Shown: in pieces, positions 55,348 to 64,000 of the stretch | Layout: every line of letters begins with the position of its first letter | Position numbering within the stretch: position 1 is the first letter of the stretch | Assembly: GCA_904373265.1 (NCBI GenBank) | Contig: CAJFEE010000013.1 | Coordinates: forward strand, 1-64,000 | DNA: 64,000 bases | Direction: 5' to 3' | Origin: Candidatus Harrysmithiimonas galli | Lineage (GTDB): Bacteria; Bacillota; Bacilli; CAJFEE01 | The notes under the pieces: generated by a model | What the model was told of the DNA's origin: nothing | The model's input: only the letters and a program-made list of their open reading frames with translations | The model's database searches: none | Program-made: the position numbers and the translations under genes

Positions 55348-55561
55348 ATAAAATTTAAAGGATAAGCTAAAGGTTTATAAACTATTATTCATGCATTCAA
55401 ATAAACTTTTTATCTTAAAGATTATATTTTTTGAAATAATGTAACCGTAATTTCATTGGTTTTAGACGGTTGGCAATTTACAAATACAGGATATAAAAAA
55501 ATGAAACAAAAAAAATCCTATGATACAATAATAAGAAAATATGAAAGAGAGGGACACTGGT

Positions 55562-56875
55562 TTGAAAAAAATTTTATTGATTTTTTTTACAATTATGCTT
55601 ATTGTTTCTTGTATTCCAAACCAGCAAAAAGTATGGGCAAATTCAACTGATAATTTAGATATTCAGGCAAGCGCAGCAATTTTAATTGATGCAAGTACAG
55701 GAAAAATTTTATATGAAAAAAATGCAGAGGTTTCTTTGCCAATTGCCAGTATGACCAAAATTATGACAGAATATTTGGTTATGGAAGCGATTGAAACTGA
55801 GAAAATCACATGGGATCAAGAAGTTCAAGTATCTGATTATGCTTATCAGGTTTCACAAAATACTAGTTTATCAAATGTTCCTTTAGAAAATGGTGGAAAA
55901 TATACTGTTCGGGAGTTATATGAAGCGATGGCGATTTATTCTGCAAATGGTGCAACGATTGCATTATCAGAATTGATTGCAGGTTCTGAAACAAATTTTA
56001 TTCAAATGATGAGTGAAAAGGCCGAACAGTTGGGACTTCAAAACTATAAGTTTGTGAATTCAACGGGATTGAATAATTCAGATTTATATGGAAAACATCC
56101 AAAAGGCACCAATGCTGATGATGAAAATACTATGTCAGCTAAGGATACAGCTTTACTTGCTTATACCATGCTAAAGAAATATCCAGAAGTCCTTGAAATA
56201 TCTAGTGTTGAAAAAAAGGTATTTCAAGAGGGGAAAGAATATCCAGTGAATATGGAAAATTGGAATTGGATGCTTCCAGGATTGGTTTACGGATATGAAG
56301 GGGTAGATGGTTTAAAAACGGGAACAACTGATGCTGCTGGCGCTTGTTTTACCGGAACAGCTACTCGAAATGGCAAACGTGTAATTTCAGTCATTATGAA
56401 TGCAAAAACCTACAAGGCAAGATTTGATGAAACAAGAAAATTATTTGATTTTGGATTGAATCAGTTTGCAACACAAGAAATTGTTGCAGCAGGTGCGGAA
56501 ATTGAAGCACAAAAAAGCTTGGGAATTTCAAAAGGAAAAGAAGATCAAGTTTCATTGGAAACAAAAGAAGCGCTATCAACCGTTGTTCAAACTGGACAAA
56601 CTGTTGAATTTGATCAAGAGGTTAAACTGGATCAAGCGCTGCTAACAGAAGAAGGAAAGCTGCTGGCGCCAATTAAAAAAGGTCAAGTTGTTGGAACGGT
56701 AACTTTTATTCCAAAAGATGAGGCAGACTATGGGTATATTGACGGAAAAATTTTAACTGTTGATTTAATTACGACCAATGCGGTGGAAAAAGCTGGATGG
56801 TTTTCTTTAACCATGCAGGCAATTGGCAGTTTCTTTGGAAATTTATGGGATAAAATTATGGGACTATTTTCATAA
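55562..56875 (+). CDS. dacA: D-alanyl-D-alanine carboxypeptidase DacA (PBP5-type)
   Basis: A 437-residue penicillin-binding protein that trims the terminal D-alanine from peptidoglycan stem peptides. A signal peptide (KKILLIFFTIMLIVSC) precedes the S11 peptidase domain. Catalytic motifs are SMTK (PIASMTKIMTEYL), SAN (AIYSANGATIAL) and KTG (GVDGLKTGTTDAAG). A C-terminal beta domain and an amphipathic membrane anchor (MQAIGSFFGNLWDKIMGLFS) follow. The likely start is TTG at 55562 with GAGAGG upstream; an ATG seven codons earlier has no good ribosome binding site. A cysteine at the end of the hydrophobic segment might suggest a lipoprotein, but the lipobox is poor. pdxS/pdxT, next in B. subtilis, are absent. 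Confidence 0.94.
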   Translation: MKKILLIFFTIMLIVSCIPNQQKVWANSTDNLDIQASAAILIDASTGKILYEKNAEVSLPIASMTKIMTEYLVMEAIETEKITWDQEVQVSDYAYQVSQNTSLSNVPLENGGKYTVRELYEAMAIYSANGATIALSELIAGSETNFIQMMSEKAEQLGLQNYKFVNSTGLNNSDLYGKHPKGTNADDENTMSAKDTALLAYTMLKKYPEVLEISSVEKKVFQEGKEYPVNMENWNWMLPGLVYGYEGVDGLKTGTTDAAGACFTGTATRNGKRVISVIMNAKTYKARFDETRKLFDFGLNQFATQEIVAAGAEIEAQKSLGISKGKEDQVSLETKEALSTVVQTGQTVEFDQEVKLDQALLTEEGKLLAPIKKGQVVGTVTFIPKDEADYGYIDGKILTVDLITTNAVEKAGWFSLTMQAIGSFFGNLWDKIMGLFS

Positions 56876-56924
56876 AGCACTGGTAAAAATAATAAAAATA
56901 AGATACAATGAAAAAGCTATAAGT

Positions 56925-57275
56925 GTAAAATCGTTGAAGGGAACCAGTAGTTTTTCTCTTTAAAATTCAGAGAGCTTATGGATGGTGAAAATAAGCAAAA
57001 GATAAAAATGAATCCGTCCCAGAGTGAAATATGAAAGCAACCGATTTGTATAAATATTTCCGGTTTCACAGACCGTTATCGAAGATGTTAAGTGGAGATG
57101 AAAACAGAAAATGATTATCGGTTCAAATTACCGGTTTCATAAAATTCTGGTTAAAACATGGTCTTTAGTGAATAAGAAAGCAATCACAAGTCTTATGTTT
57201 GGTTTTATTCTCAACCGGGGTGGTATCGCGGGTAAATTTATCTCGTCCCTTTTGGGATGAGATTTTTTTTATTTT
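56925..57275 (+). promoter_or_regulatory. T-box leader of serS (serine-tRNA sensing)
   Basis: The leader has the stem I kink-turn region (agagagcttatggatggtgaaaat and onwards, 56977-57000). A probable specifier lies in GAA-AGC-A near 57033, AGC being a serine codon. The T-box core GGTGGTATCGCGGG ends near 57232. A terminator hairpin tctcgtccc/gggatgaga (57241-57262) followed by eight T comes next. Uncharged tRNA-Ser would stabilise the antiterminator and allow serS expression. The specifier choice is my reading and fits the downstream gene. Confidence 0.92.
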
Positions 57276-57315
57276 ATCATAATAGGAACAAGGAAACAGA
57301 AAGGAGATTATTTGA

Positions 57316-58599
57316 ATGCTTGATATTAAGTATTTGCGTGAGAATTTGGAAGAGGTAAAGCAAAGATTACAGCATCGTGGAGAAGATTTGACCGATCTTG
57401 GAAAATTTGAATCATTGGATATTCAACGTCGAACTTTAATTCAAGAAGTTGAAATTTTAAAAACAAAGCGTAATGCTGTTTCTGCAGAAGTTGCAAAATT
57501 AAAAAAAGCTGGAGAAAATGCAGATGATATTATTTTGGAGATGCGTCAGGTTGGTGAGCAAATTAAAGAGATGGACGAAAATCTTCGTCAGATCGAGGAA
57601 GATTTGAATTTGGTTATGTTATCTACGCCGAATCTTCCGCATGAAAGTACACCTATAGGCGATAGTGAAGAGGATAATGTTGTTATTCGTCAGATTGGAG
57701 AAAGACCATCTTTTGCTTTTAAACCAAAGCCACATTGGGAGATTGCTGCAAATTTAGGCATTTTAGATTTTGAACGAGCTTCAAAAGTAACGGGAAGCCG
57801 CTTTGTATTTTATACAGGGCTTGGTGCAAGATTGGAGCGTGCATTGATATCTTTTATGATGGATTTGCATTCTGATATGCATGGGTATGAGGAATTTATT
57901 CCACCATATATGGTCAATCGTACAAGCATGACGGGAACGGGCCAGTTGCCAAAATTTGAAGAAGATGCTTTTCAAGTGAAGGATACAGACTATTTTTTGA
58001 TTCCCACAGCCGAAGTTCCGGTGACAAATTATCATAGTAACGAAATTTTATCTGCAGATGAACTGCCAAAAAAATATGTTGGATACAGTGCTTGTTTTCG
58101 TTCTGAGGCGGGGTCTGCTGGTCGTGATACAAGAGGTTTGATTCGTCAGCATCAATTTAATAAAGTCGAGCTTGTAAAGTTCACAAAGCCAGAAGATTCC
58201 TACGATGAACTGGAAAAACTGACACAAGATGCAGAGAAAGTCCTACAAATTTTGGGTTTGCCTTATCAAGTATTGAGTATGTGTACGGCAGATTTAGGTT
58301 TTACTGCCGCAAAGAAATATGATTTAGAGGTTTGGTTTCCAACACAGGATAAATATCGTGAAATTTCTTCATGTAGCAATTTTGAAGCATTTCAGGCACG
58401 TCGAGCAGGAATTCGTTTTCGTCGGGATCCAAATGCAAAGCCGGAATTTGTGCATACTTTAAACGGTTCTGGTCTGGCAGTTGGTCGAACATTTGCAGCG
58501 ATTTTGGAGAATTATCAGCAAGCAGATGGCTCTGTTCTCATACCAGAATCACTTAGAAAATATATGGGTGGATTGGAAAAAATCACCAAAAATATATAA
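57316..58599 (+). CDS. serS: Seryl-tRNA synthetase
   Basis: A 427-residue class II synthetase. The N-terminal coiled-coil arm (about residues 28-100) grips tRNA-Ser. Motif 2 is [20 protein letters not shown] and motif 3 [18 protein letters not shown]. Also typical is [15 protein letters not shown]. Start ATG has AAAGGAG. It is controlled by the T-box just upstream. Confidence 0.97.
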   Translation: MLDIKYLRENLEEVKQRLQHRGEDLTDLGKFESLDIQRRTLIQEVEILKTKRNAVSAEVAKLKKAGENADDIILEMRQVGEQIKEMDENLRQIEEDLNLVMLSTPNLPHESTPIGDSEEDNVVIRQIGERPSFAFKPKPHWEIAANLGILDFERASKVTGSRFVFYTGLGARLERALISFMMDLHSDMHGYEEFIPPYMVNRTSMTGTGQLPKFEEDAFQVKDTDYFLIPTAEVPVTNYHSNEILSADELPKKYVGYSACFRSEAGSAGRDTRGLIRQHQFNKVELVKFTKPEDSYDELEKLTQDAEKVLQILGLPYQVLSMCTADLGFTAAKKYDLEVWFPTQDKYREISSCSNFEAFQARRAGIRFRRDPNAKPEFVHTLNGSGLAVGRTFAAILENYQQADGSVLIPESLRKYMGGLEKITKNI

Positions 58600-59443
58600 T
58601 CATTTATAATTTTTAGTATGAAATGATACATTTCCAAATCTGTTTTTTTCCTTTAATTTTTGTGAGTAGACATCACAAAAAATAAACGATTTTCTAGGAC
58701 AATGTTTTCTCTACAGCAGAGAATTATAGTTGTCTGCTGTAGAGAAGATAAATGCTTAGATGAAGAAAATACTTGATATATTTCTTTAAAGGATTTGCTT
58801 TTGTCATTATAAAAATATTTAAGGATGATGTATTTTTGATTCTTCTGTCCTAGGTGAATTAAAATTTTACATGTATAGCGATATAAATACTTTGGTTTAT
58901 TCATAGGAAAATTCAAGATCTTTACTGTATGGACTAAGGAAAACAAAAGAACTTTGGACCATAAAAATCATTTATATTGTTCATTAACATAGTGTGATTA
59001 CATCTTGCATTTTTGATAAATGATACATCTGTTCTGTTTGGCTGGTGTAAAATGGTTAATAGATTGTATTTTTGATTCTAAATGATCTGGTGGTACATTT
59101 ATTGTCTGACTGCCAAAAATATTGTCTACACGAAACCATCTACTAGAAAAATATAATGTATTCTCCAACATATGAAGTCTATTTTTTTACACATTTATTT
59201 TTTAAAATGATAAAAATATAAATTACGTAACGATATAGTTAAGATATTTATGAACCTACTTTTTCATAATATCTTTGTTTTTTTATTTCCAATGATAAAT
59301 TTTATACAATTAAAAAAGACAAACAGAAGTAAAGTTTGATATGAGATTTTTCATCATTAGTTTATTTTTCTTTAAAATAAAATTTTCTTGTTCCAATCTT
59401 ATTTTTTCTCAATTTATCATGTTTGCCGATATTTTTCCGATAA
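58600..59443. other. Gene-poor junction between serS and mazG
   Basis: No convincing gene or RNA is seen. It holds a strong inverted repeat at 58707-58746. In B. subtilis many genes, including ispE-spoVT, lie between serS and mazG, so this is a rearrangement junction. Confidence 0.5.
58707..58746. repeat. Perfect 14-base inverted repeat
   Basis: Arms ttctctacagcaga (58707-58720) and tctgctgtagagaa (58733-58746) pair without mismatch around a 12-base loop. No T run follows on either strand, so it is not a standard terminator. Confidence 0.7.
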
Positions 59444-59575
59444 AAAGAGAGAGATCGTTTTTTCTTATCTAAAGAAGGGATTCATCTGCTCAAAAGAGAA
59501 TATCGTTTCTATAAAGAGGTTATTGAAAAGTATCCAGAATTATTTTACGCCTTAATAAAGAATATAAATTTTTAA
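59444..59575 (+). pseudogene. Possible coding remnant without a start
   Basis: After a TAA at 59441-59443 the frame encodes 43 residues with protein-like composition, including IHLLKREYRFYKEVIEKYPE and LFYALIKNINF, before TAA. No start codon or ribosome binding site fits. I do not recognise it. Confidence 0.25.
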
Positions 59576-59689
59576 TTTAAAATAAATTTTATTTTTAAAT
59601 ATTTTATTATATAAAATATTTTTGTTGTTCTGTTTTCCCAATGGTAAAATGGAGGCAATTTATACATTTAAAAGAATTGGAGGAAAACC

Positions 59690-60745
59690 ATGGCTCATAC
59701 CATTCATATTGTCGGATTGGGTGCAGGGAATTTTGAACAGATGTCCATTGGGGCCTGGAGATGCTTGCAATCTGATCGAAAGAAGTTTTTTCGCACAGCA
59801 ATGCATCCAGTTGTTCAGGAACTGGAAGCAAAAGGAGTTGTGTATCAGTCTTTTGACCAAGTTTATGAAAAACATACAAAGTTTTCAGATGTGTATGAAG
59901 AAATTGTTGCCAAGCTGTTAAAAGAGGCAGCATCAGAGGATATTATATATGGTGTGCCAGGACATCCGATGATTGCGGAAGTCACAACACAAAAATTATT
60001 GGAGGCACAACATAATGGACAGATTCAAATCCAAATGTATAGTGCACCCAGTTTTTTAGATGAGATGTTTACTGCTTTAGAAGTTGATCCAGTAGATGGA
60101 TTTCTGTTATTGGATGCAACAAATTTTTCTGTGGCAGATTTACAACTTCATAAACATATGATTTTTACACAAGTATATGATGCATATGTGGCATCTGAGG
60201 TGAAACTAGCTCTTTTAGAAGGGCTACCATTTGATTACCCAGTGACTGTACTATCCGGTGTGGGTACGTCAAATGAAAAGATACAGCAGCGTCAGCTTTG
60301 TGAGCTGGATCATTGTTTATCGGTTGATAACCTACGAAGTGTGTATATTCCACCAGTCGCTTTGGAAGCTTTGCTGCCGCTTTATGACTTCTCAACGCTT
60401 ATTCAAATTATTTCTGTTTTGCGTGGACCGAATGGGTGTCCTTGGGATCAAAAGCAAACCCATGAAAGTTTAAAAAAATATTTACAGGAAGAAACAAAAG
60501 AGCTGTTGGAAGCCATTGATGCACAAGATTCGCTTAGGATGGAAGAAGAGCTTGGCGATGTTTTGCTACAAGTAATTTTACATGCACAAATTGCAGCGGA
60601 AAAAGGTGAATTTTCCATTTTTGATGTCATTCAGACATTAAATGAGAAAATGATTCGTCGCCATCCTCATGTGTTTGGTGATCAAAAAGCAGATACAGTT
60701 GAAGAAGTTATAGAAATTTGGAAGGAAATAAAAGAAAAAGAATGA
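59690..60745 (+). CDS. mazG: Tetrapyrrole methylase-like/MazG fusion, short form (YabN-like)
   Basis: A 351-residue protein. Residues 1-220 resemble a SAM-dependent tetrapyrrole methylase (TIHIVGLGAGNFEQMSIG, YGVPGHPMIAEV). Residues about 235-345 form a MazG nucleotide pyrophosphohydrolase domain (GPNGCPWDQKQTHESLKKYL, EETKELLEAI, MEEELGDVLLQVILHAQIA). The metal-binding EExxE and ExxD residues are present. YabN of B. subtilis has about 489 residues with a second MazG domain; here the protein ends after the first. The stop is followed 28 bases later by rqcP, so the second domain is truly gone. It heads the mazG-rqcP-yabP-yabQ-divIC-yabR cluster. Confidence 0.93.
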   Translation: MAHTIHIVGLGAGNFEQMSIGAWRCLQSDRKKFFRTAMHPVVQELEAKGVVYQSFDQVYEKHTKFSDVYEEIVAKLLKEAASEDIIYGVPGHPMIAEVTTQKLLEAQHNGQIQIQMYSAPSFLDEMFTALEVDPVDGFLLLDATNFSVADLQLHKHMIFTQVYDAYVASEVKLALLEGLPFDYPVTVLSGVGTSNEKIQQRQLCELDHCLSVDNLRSVYIPPVALEALLPLYDFSTLIQIISVLRGPNGCPWDQKQTHESLKKYLQEETKELLEAIDAQDSLRMEEELGDVLLQVILHAQIAAEKGEFSIFDVIQTLNEKMIRRHPHVFGDQKADTVEEVIEIWKEIKEKE

Positions 60746-60773
60746 ATAAAATAATATAAGAGGAGTATAGATT

Positions 60774-61067
60774 ATGCGTTTAGATAAATTTTTAAAGGTA
60801 TCTAGATTGATTAAAAGACGTACTGTTGCAAAAGAAGTGGCAGATCAGGGGAGAATTCTGATCAATGATGTAAAGGCAAAGGCAAGTACAGAAGTAAAGC
60901 CGGGTGATGTGTTGAAAATTCGTTTTGGACAAAAGCTGTTGACGGTGCAAGTGAAATTATTGAAAGAGCATCCGCGAAAAGAGGAAGCATCGGAGTTGTA
61001 TACAGTTCTTGCGGAAGAAAAAATAAAGCAAGAGACAGATTTAAATATAGAAACCTTTGATTTTTAA
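60774..61067 (+). CDS. rqcP: RqcP, S4-domain ribosome quality-control factor (YabO)
   Basis: A 97-residue S4 protein: MRLDKFLKVSRLIKRRTVAK, then GRILINDVKAKASTEVKPGD. In B. subtilis RqcP works with RqcH in adding alanine tails to stalled nascent chains on 50S subunits. It is followed by yabP, as in Bacillus. Confidence 0.93.
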   Translation: MRLDKFLKVSRLIKRRTVAKEVADQGRILINDVKAKASTEVKPGDVLKIRFGQKLLTVQVKLLKEHPRKEEASELYTVLAEEKIKQETDLNIETFDF

Positions 61068-61149
61068 TTTCGATTGAATTCAGTTCTAATTTATTTACAG
61101 TCTCCATACATATGAAAGTAAGGAAAAAAGGACAAGGAGGCTGTGAAAA

Positions 61150-61440
61150 ATGAATGAAAAAGAATCACGTAGTCATTCGGATGAACATAAACTGGTTGTA
61201 CAAAATCGCAAAATAATGGATATAACCGGTGTTAAGGGCATTGGGCATTTTGATGCCATGCAGTTTATTTTGGATACAACTATGGGGTATTTAATGATTC
61301 AAGGACATGAAATGGAAATGAAAGGTTTTGATAAGCAAAAAGGTACAGTTTGCATCCATGGCAATTTTCATGCGTGGGAGTATCGAAATGAAAAGCCAGG
61401 AGAGAAGACAAAGAATTTGCTTGGTAAACTGTTCAAATGA
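61150..61440 (+). CDS. yabP: Sporulation protein YabP
   Basis: A 96-residue YabP family protein (HKLVVQNRKIMDITGVKGIG, then HFDAMQFILDTTMGYLMIQG). It is made in the mother cell under sigma-E and is needed for spore assembly in Bacillus; the exact role is unclear. Start has AAGGAGG upstream. It overlaps yabQ by four bases (ATGA). Confidence 0.93.
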   Translation: MNEKESRSHSDEHKLVVQNRKIMDITGVKGIGHFDAMQFILDTTMGYLMIQGHEMEMKGFDKQKGTVCIHGNFHAWEYRNEKPGEKTKNLLGKLFK

Positions 61441-62060
61441 CTTTATCGGTTCAATTTTATACATTGATTGTGATGATCGGCATGGGTCTTGTTTTAGGTG
61501 CCTGTGTAGATACATACCGTTTCTTGATTCGTATGCGTTTTCGTACAGTTTGGTTGAAATATGGATTTGATATTCTTTTTTGGATTGTATATGCATTTGC
61601 TTTATTTTTGTTACTTTACCAACTGAATGAAGGTACGCTGCGCATTCATGTATTTTTGGCTGTACTTTGTGGCTATGCCATGTATCGAGCTTTATTGGAA
61701 TCCTCATATATCCATGTTATGTATTTCGTTTATCGTATTCTTTCAAGCTTCATTCGATTTTTAAGAAAAATTCTTAAAAACTTGATTGTTTATCCTATAC
61801 GATGGATTATAATGATAATATTATCAATTGCTGTGACTGTATTATCTAGCATTCAAAAAGTTGGTTGCTTTTGTATTCGTTTCTTTTATCAATTGTTGTT
61901 TACTCTTTTTCGTCCCATTTTTCTTTTCATTGGAAAAATGATGCCAAAGCCGATTCAAAAATGGGTACAGAGAGTTTATAATAAAATATATTTGTGGATT
62001 TCAAGGATCAAATGGTTCTTTGCTCAACGAAAAAATGGGAAAAATGATAAAAAGAATTAG
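61437..62060 (+). CDS. yabQ: Sporulation membrane protein YabQ
   Basis: A 207-residue protein with about four N-terminal membrane segments (YTLIVMIGMGLVLGACVDTY, then FDILFWIVYAFALFLLLYQL) and a long basic, amphipathic tail. It follows the YabQ pattern. In B. subtilis it is required for cortex formation. It is coupled to yabP. Confidence 0.9.
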   Translation: MTLSVQFYTLIVMIGMGLVLGACVDTYRFLIRMRFRTVWLKYGFDILFWIVYAFALFLLLYQLNEGTLRIHVFLAVLCGYAMYRALLESSYIHVMYFVYRILSSFIRFLRKILKNLIVYPIRWIIMIILSIAVTVLSSIQKVGCFCIRFFYQLLFTLFRPIFLFIGKMMPKPIQKWVQRVYNKIYLWISRIKWFFAQRKNGKNDKKN

Positions 62061-62072
62061 AGGTAGTAAGGC

Positions 62073-62447
62073 ATGAAAAAGCATAAGACATCAAAATTTA
62101 GAGAAAATCATATGTACTATCAGGCACAGCTTGAGGTGGATATTCAATATCAAAAGAGGAAAAAACGCATAAGAAAAGTTCGTTTTGTGATGACATCTTT
62201 GTTTGGTATGTTTTTATTTTTTTCCCTATTGTTTCCGTATTTAAAACAGAAACAAGAGCTGAAACTGGCAGAAAAAACATATGAAGAAACAGCACAGAAT
62301 TTGAAGAAATTAGAGAAAGAAACCGCATTAAAAGAGGAACAAATTGCAAATTTAAATAACGATGATTATATTGCGGATTTGGCTCGACGTGATTTTTTTA
62401 TGTCAAAAGATGGAGAGATTATTTATTCCACAATAGAGGAAGACTAA
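62073..62447 (+). CDS. divIC: Cell division protein DivIC
   Basis: A 124-residue bitopic protein: a basic cytoplasmic start (QYQKRKKRIRKVRF), one membrane helix (FVMTSLFGMFLFFSLLFPYL), a coiled coil and the conserved DDYIADLARRDFFMSKDGEI. With FtsL and DivIB it forms a divisome subcomplex. It lies between yabQ and the S1-domain gene, the usual place. Confidence 0.94.
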   Translation: MKKHKTSKFRENHMYYQAQLEVDIQYQKRKKRIRKVRFVMTSLFGMFLFFSLLFPYLKQKQELKLAEKTYEETAQNLKKLEKETALKEEQIANLNNDDYIADLARRDFFMSKDGEIIYSTIEED

Positions 62448-62522
62448 AACTTGACAAATTTTTAAAAAATTTTATATAATGGTAGAGAGTGTATTGATTA
62501 GTTTAAGGAGGATTTTTTTTAG

Positions 62523-62936
62523 ATGGCAATTGAGGTAGGCAGCAAGTTACAAGGAAAGGTAACGGGAATTACAAATTTTGGTGCGTTTGTGGAGCTGCCG
62601 GGTGGTCAAACCGGTTTGGTTCATATCAGTGAAGTTTCAGATAGTTATGTCAAAGATGTTCATGAGCATTTAAAGGTTGGAGATGAGGTAGAGGTAAAGG
62701 TTTTACAAATTGAGCCAGATGGTAAAATTGGTTTATCCATTAAAAAGGCAAAGGATCAGCCAGCAAAAACATTTGTAAGAAAACCACGTCCTCAAAAAAG
62801 AGAAGAAACAGTACAAGTAAAAGAAACCTTTGAACAGAAGATGAGTAAGTTTTTAAAAGATAGTGAGGATCGACTCACTTCGTTAAAAAGACATACAGAA
62901 TCAAAGCGTGGCGGACGTGGTGCACGCCGTGGTTAG
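62523..62936 (+). CDS. yabR: S1-domain RNA-binding protein YabR
   Basis: A 137-residue protein. Residues 5-75 are an S1 domain (LQGKVTGITNFGAFVELPGG, HISEVSDSYVKDVHEHLKVG). The rest is a basic, low-complexity tail ending in RGGRGARRG. Close relatives are YabR and general stress protein 13. Exact function unknown. Start has AAGGAGG. Confidence 0.93.
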   Translation: MAIEVGSKLQGKVTGITNFGAFVELPGGQTGLVHISEVSDSYVKDVHEHLKVGDEVEVKVLQIEPDGKIGLSIKKAKDQPAKTFVRKPRPQKREETVQVKETFEQKMSKFLKDSEDRLTSLKRHTESKRGGRGARRG

Positions 62937-63267
62937 CTTGCTGCCTTCCATGGATTTATAAACTTATAGGTAAAAGAAAGCCTTTCGTGGGAAACTGCGA
63001 AAGGCTTTTTGAATTTGGAGAAGATAAGTTGGCTTGTTATAGCTGCGTTGAATGGGGTTTAATGGTATAGAAACTCACATTCTATTCATCTTTTCGAAAA
63101 AAATCATATTTTAATATTAATTAAAAATAAATTCATTGATATCTAAGAACACAAAATTTTTTCATATATTTGCTTGTTTCATTTTTTGAATGACTCTTAA
63201 AGAAATTTATGATACCTTTGTCCTTTTTTAAAAAAAAATTGTACTTAAATAATGAGGGGGTGAGAAA
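62937..63267. other. yabR-DUF1659 intergenic region
   Basis: Apart from the yabR terminator I see no gene. In B. subtilis a tRNA pair and spoIIE follow yabR; neither is here. Confidence 0.45.
62977..63010 (+). terminator. Terminator after yabR
   Basis: Arms aaagcctttcg and cgaaaggcttt pair perfectly, followed by T, 40 bases past the stop. Confidence 0.9.
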
Positions 63268-63486
63268 ATGGCAAATATACATGTGAGTTCCAGTAAGCTT
63301 GCAATTGTTTATTCAGAAGGAACTGGTACAAATGGTGAATTAAAAACAAAAACCAAGCAGCTTGGTTCTGTACAGGAATCGGCAAACCCAGATGCTTTAT
63401 TGCGTACAGCAAAAGCATTTGGCAGTTTGTTTCAACAGCCAGTTGTGCAAATTGAACGTCGTGATGTTCTTGTAATTTCTGAATAA
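63268..63486 (+). CDS. DUF1659 protein
   Basis: A 72-residue protein of the DUF1659 family (SSKLAIVYSEGTGTNGELKT, then KTKQLGSVQESANPDALLRT). Function unknown. Start has GGGGGTGAG. It is followed 36 bases later by a DUF2922 gene, its usual partner in Firmicutes; both are predicted small soluble proteins. Confidence 0.85.
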   Translation: MANIHVSSSKLAIVYSEGTGTNGELKTKTKQLGSVQESANPDALLRTAKAFGSLFQQPVVQIERRDVLVISE

Positions 63487-63522
63487 TGCTATGCAAAATT
63501 CAAAATAAAGGGGGTGAAGTAA

Positions 63523-63741
63523 ATGAGTACAATTTTACAGTTGAAATTTTTGACAGAGGAAGGAAAGACAGCCCAGTTTACTATAGATACACCAGCCGAT
63601 CATTTAACCGATCTTCAGGTGACAGAAGCAATGGACACGATTTTACGTGAGAATGTTATGCTTTCAACAAGCGGTAAACTGCAGAGCAAAAAAGGTGCAC
63701 AATTTGTGACCAAAATGATTCGGGAAGTTTCTTTTGTCTAA
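63523..63741 (+). CDS. DUF2922 protein
   Basis: A 72-residue DUF2922 protein (ILQLKFLTEEGKTAQFTIDT, then VTEAMDTILRENVMLSTSGK). Function unknown. It has GGGGGTGAAG before its start and shares a terminator with the DUF1659 gene. Confidence 0.85.
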   Translation: MSTILQLKFLTEEGKTAQFTIDTPADHLTDLQVTEAMDTILRENVMLSTSGKLQSKKGAQFVTKMIREVSFV

Positions 63742-63804
63742 TTTTATTTACATGTTTTCTGTGACTTGTAGTGAACCATTCTATTATTGCTATAAATAAA
63801 GCAG

Positions 63805-63843
63805 CACGCTTAGAACAATTTTTCATGTTTTAGGCGTGTTTTT
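63805..63843 (+). terminator. Terminator after the DUF1659-DUF2922 pair
   Basis: A 13-base stem (cacgcttagaaca with tgttttaggcgtg, two G-T pairs) is followed by five T. Confidence 0.85.
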
Positions 63844-64000
63844 CCTTTGTCTTAAAAACAAAATTAGGGAATATACGGGACAATTATGAGAGAAATTTAA
63901 CAAATGGTTATGCAAGCGATATTTTCTTTTATACTTATAAAATCGAAGAACCCAATCACTAGAGAATGGAAAAATTTAGAAATTATTTAGTAGAATGGTC

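Noticed and set aside
58653-58946. 97-residue minus-strand frame after serS
   Set aside because: It runs through the perfect inverted repeat and has no ribosome binding site or family resemblance.

Overview
The window is the replication-origin region of an AT-rich, spore-forming Firmicute. Gene content and order point to a Bacillales member: rpmH-rnpA-spoIIIJ(yidC)-jag, mnmE-mnmG-rsmG-noc, soj/spo0J(parA/parB), yyaC, ychF, rpsF-ssb-rpsR, gdpP-rplI-dnaB-purA to the left of oriC, and dnaA-dnaN-yaaA-recF-gyrB-gyrA, guaB, dacA, serS to the right. Sporulation genes (spoVT, spoVG, yyaC, yabP, yabQ) confirm an endospore former. I cannot name the genus. Nearly every gene is transcribed away from the origin at about 43.2-45.1 kb (minus strand on the left, plus strand on the right).

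Layout. 1-5.4 kb: remnants of a mobile-element gene family surround a tight four-gene minus-strand operon, abiEi-abiEii-gajA-gajB (an AbiE toxin-antitoxin module joined to a Gabija defence system), with a good promoter and a possible operator pair. 5.58-6.52 kb: a 15-repeat CRISPR array with no cas gene in the window; its leader promoter lies on the right and reads on the minus strand. 6.5-7.9 kb: no recognisable gene. 7.9-18.1 kb: spoVT, mfd, pth, prs, glmU, spoVG, purR and ispE, a block that in Bacillus subtilis lies on the other side of the origin. 18.1-20.2 kb: about 2 kb without a recognisable gene. 20.2-43.2 kb: the classical left flank of oriC, with a further 1.9 kb gene-free gap between parA and noc. 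43.2-45.1 kb: bipartite oriC around dnaA. 45.1-58.6 kb: dnaN to serS, including a degenerate HD-GYP protein between gyrA and guaB and a serine T-box before serS. 58.6-59.7 kb: gene-poor junction. 59.7-62.9 kb: mazG-rqcP-yabP-yabQ-divIC-yabR. 63.3-63.7 kb: a DUF1659/DUF2922 pair.

How it works together: most of the window is core machinery for replication initiation, chromosome segregation (ParAB, Noc, two perfect parS sites), membrane protein insertion, tRNA modification, purine synthesis, transcription-coupled repair and sporulation. The accessory part is the leftmost 6.5 kb, a defence island. The most interesting points are the translationally coupled AbiE-Gabija operon, its position between two related gene fragments sharing a 27-bp direct repeat, the orphan CRISPR array beside it, and the evidence that ispE-spoVT was moved across the origin, with gene-poor DNA at the junctions.
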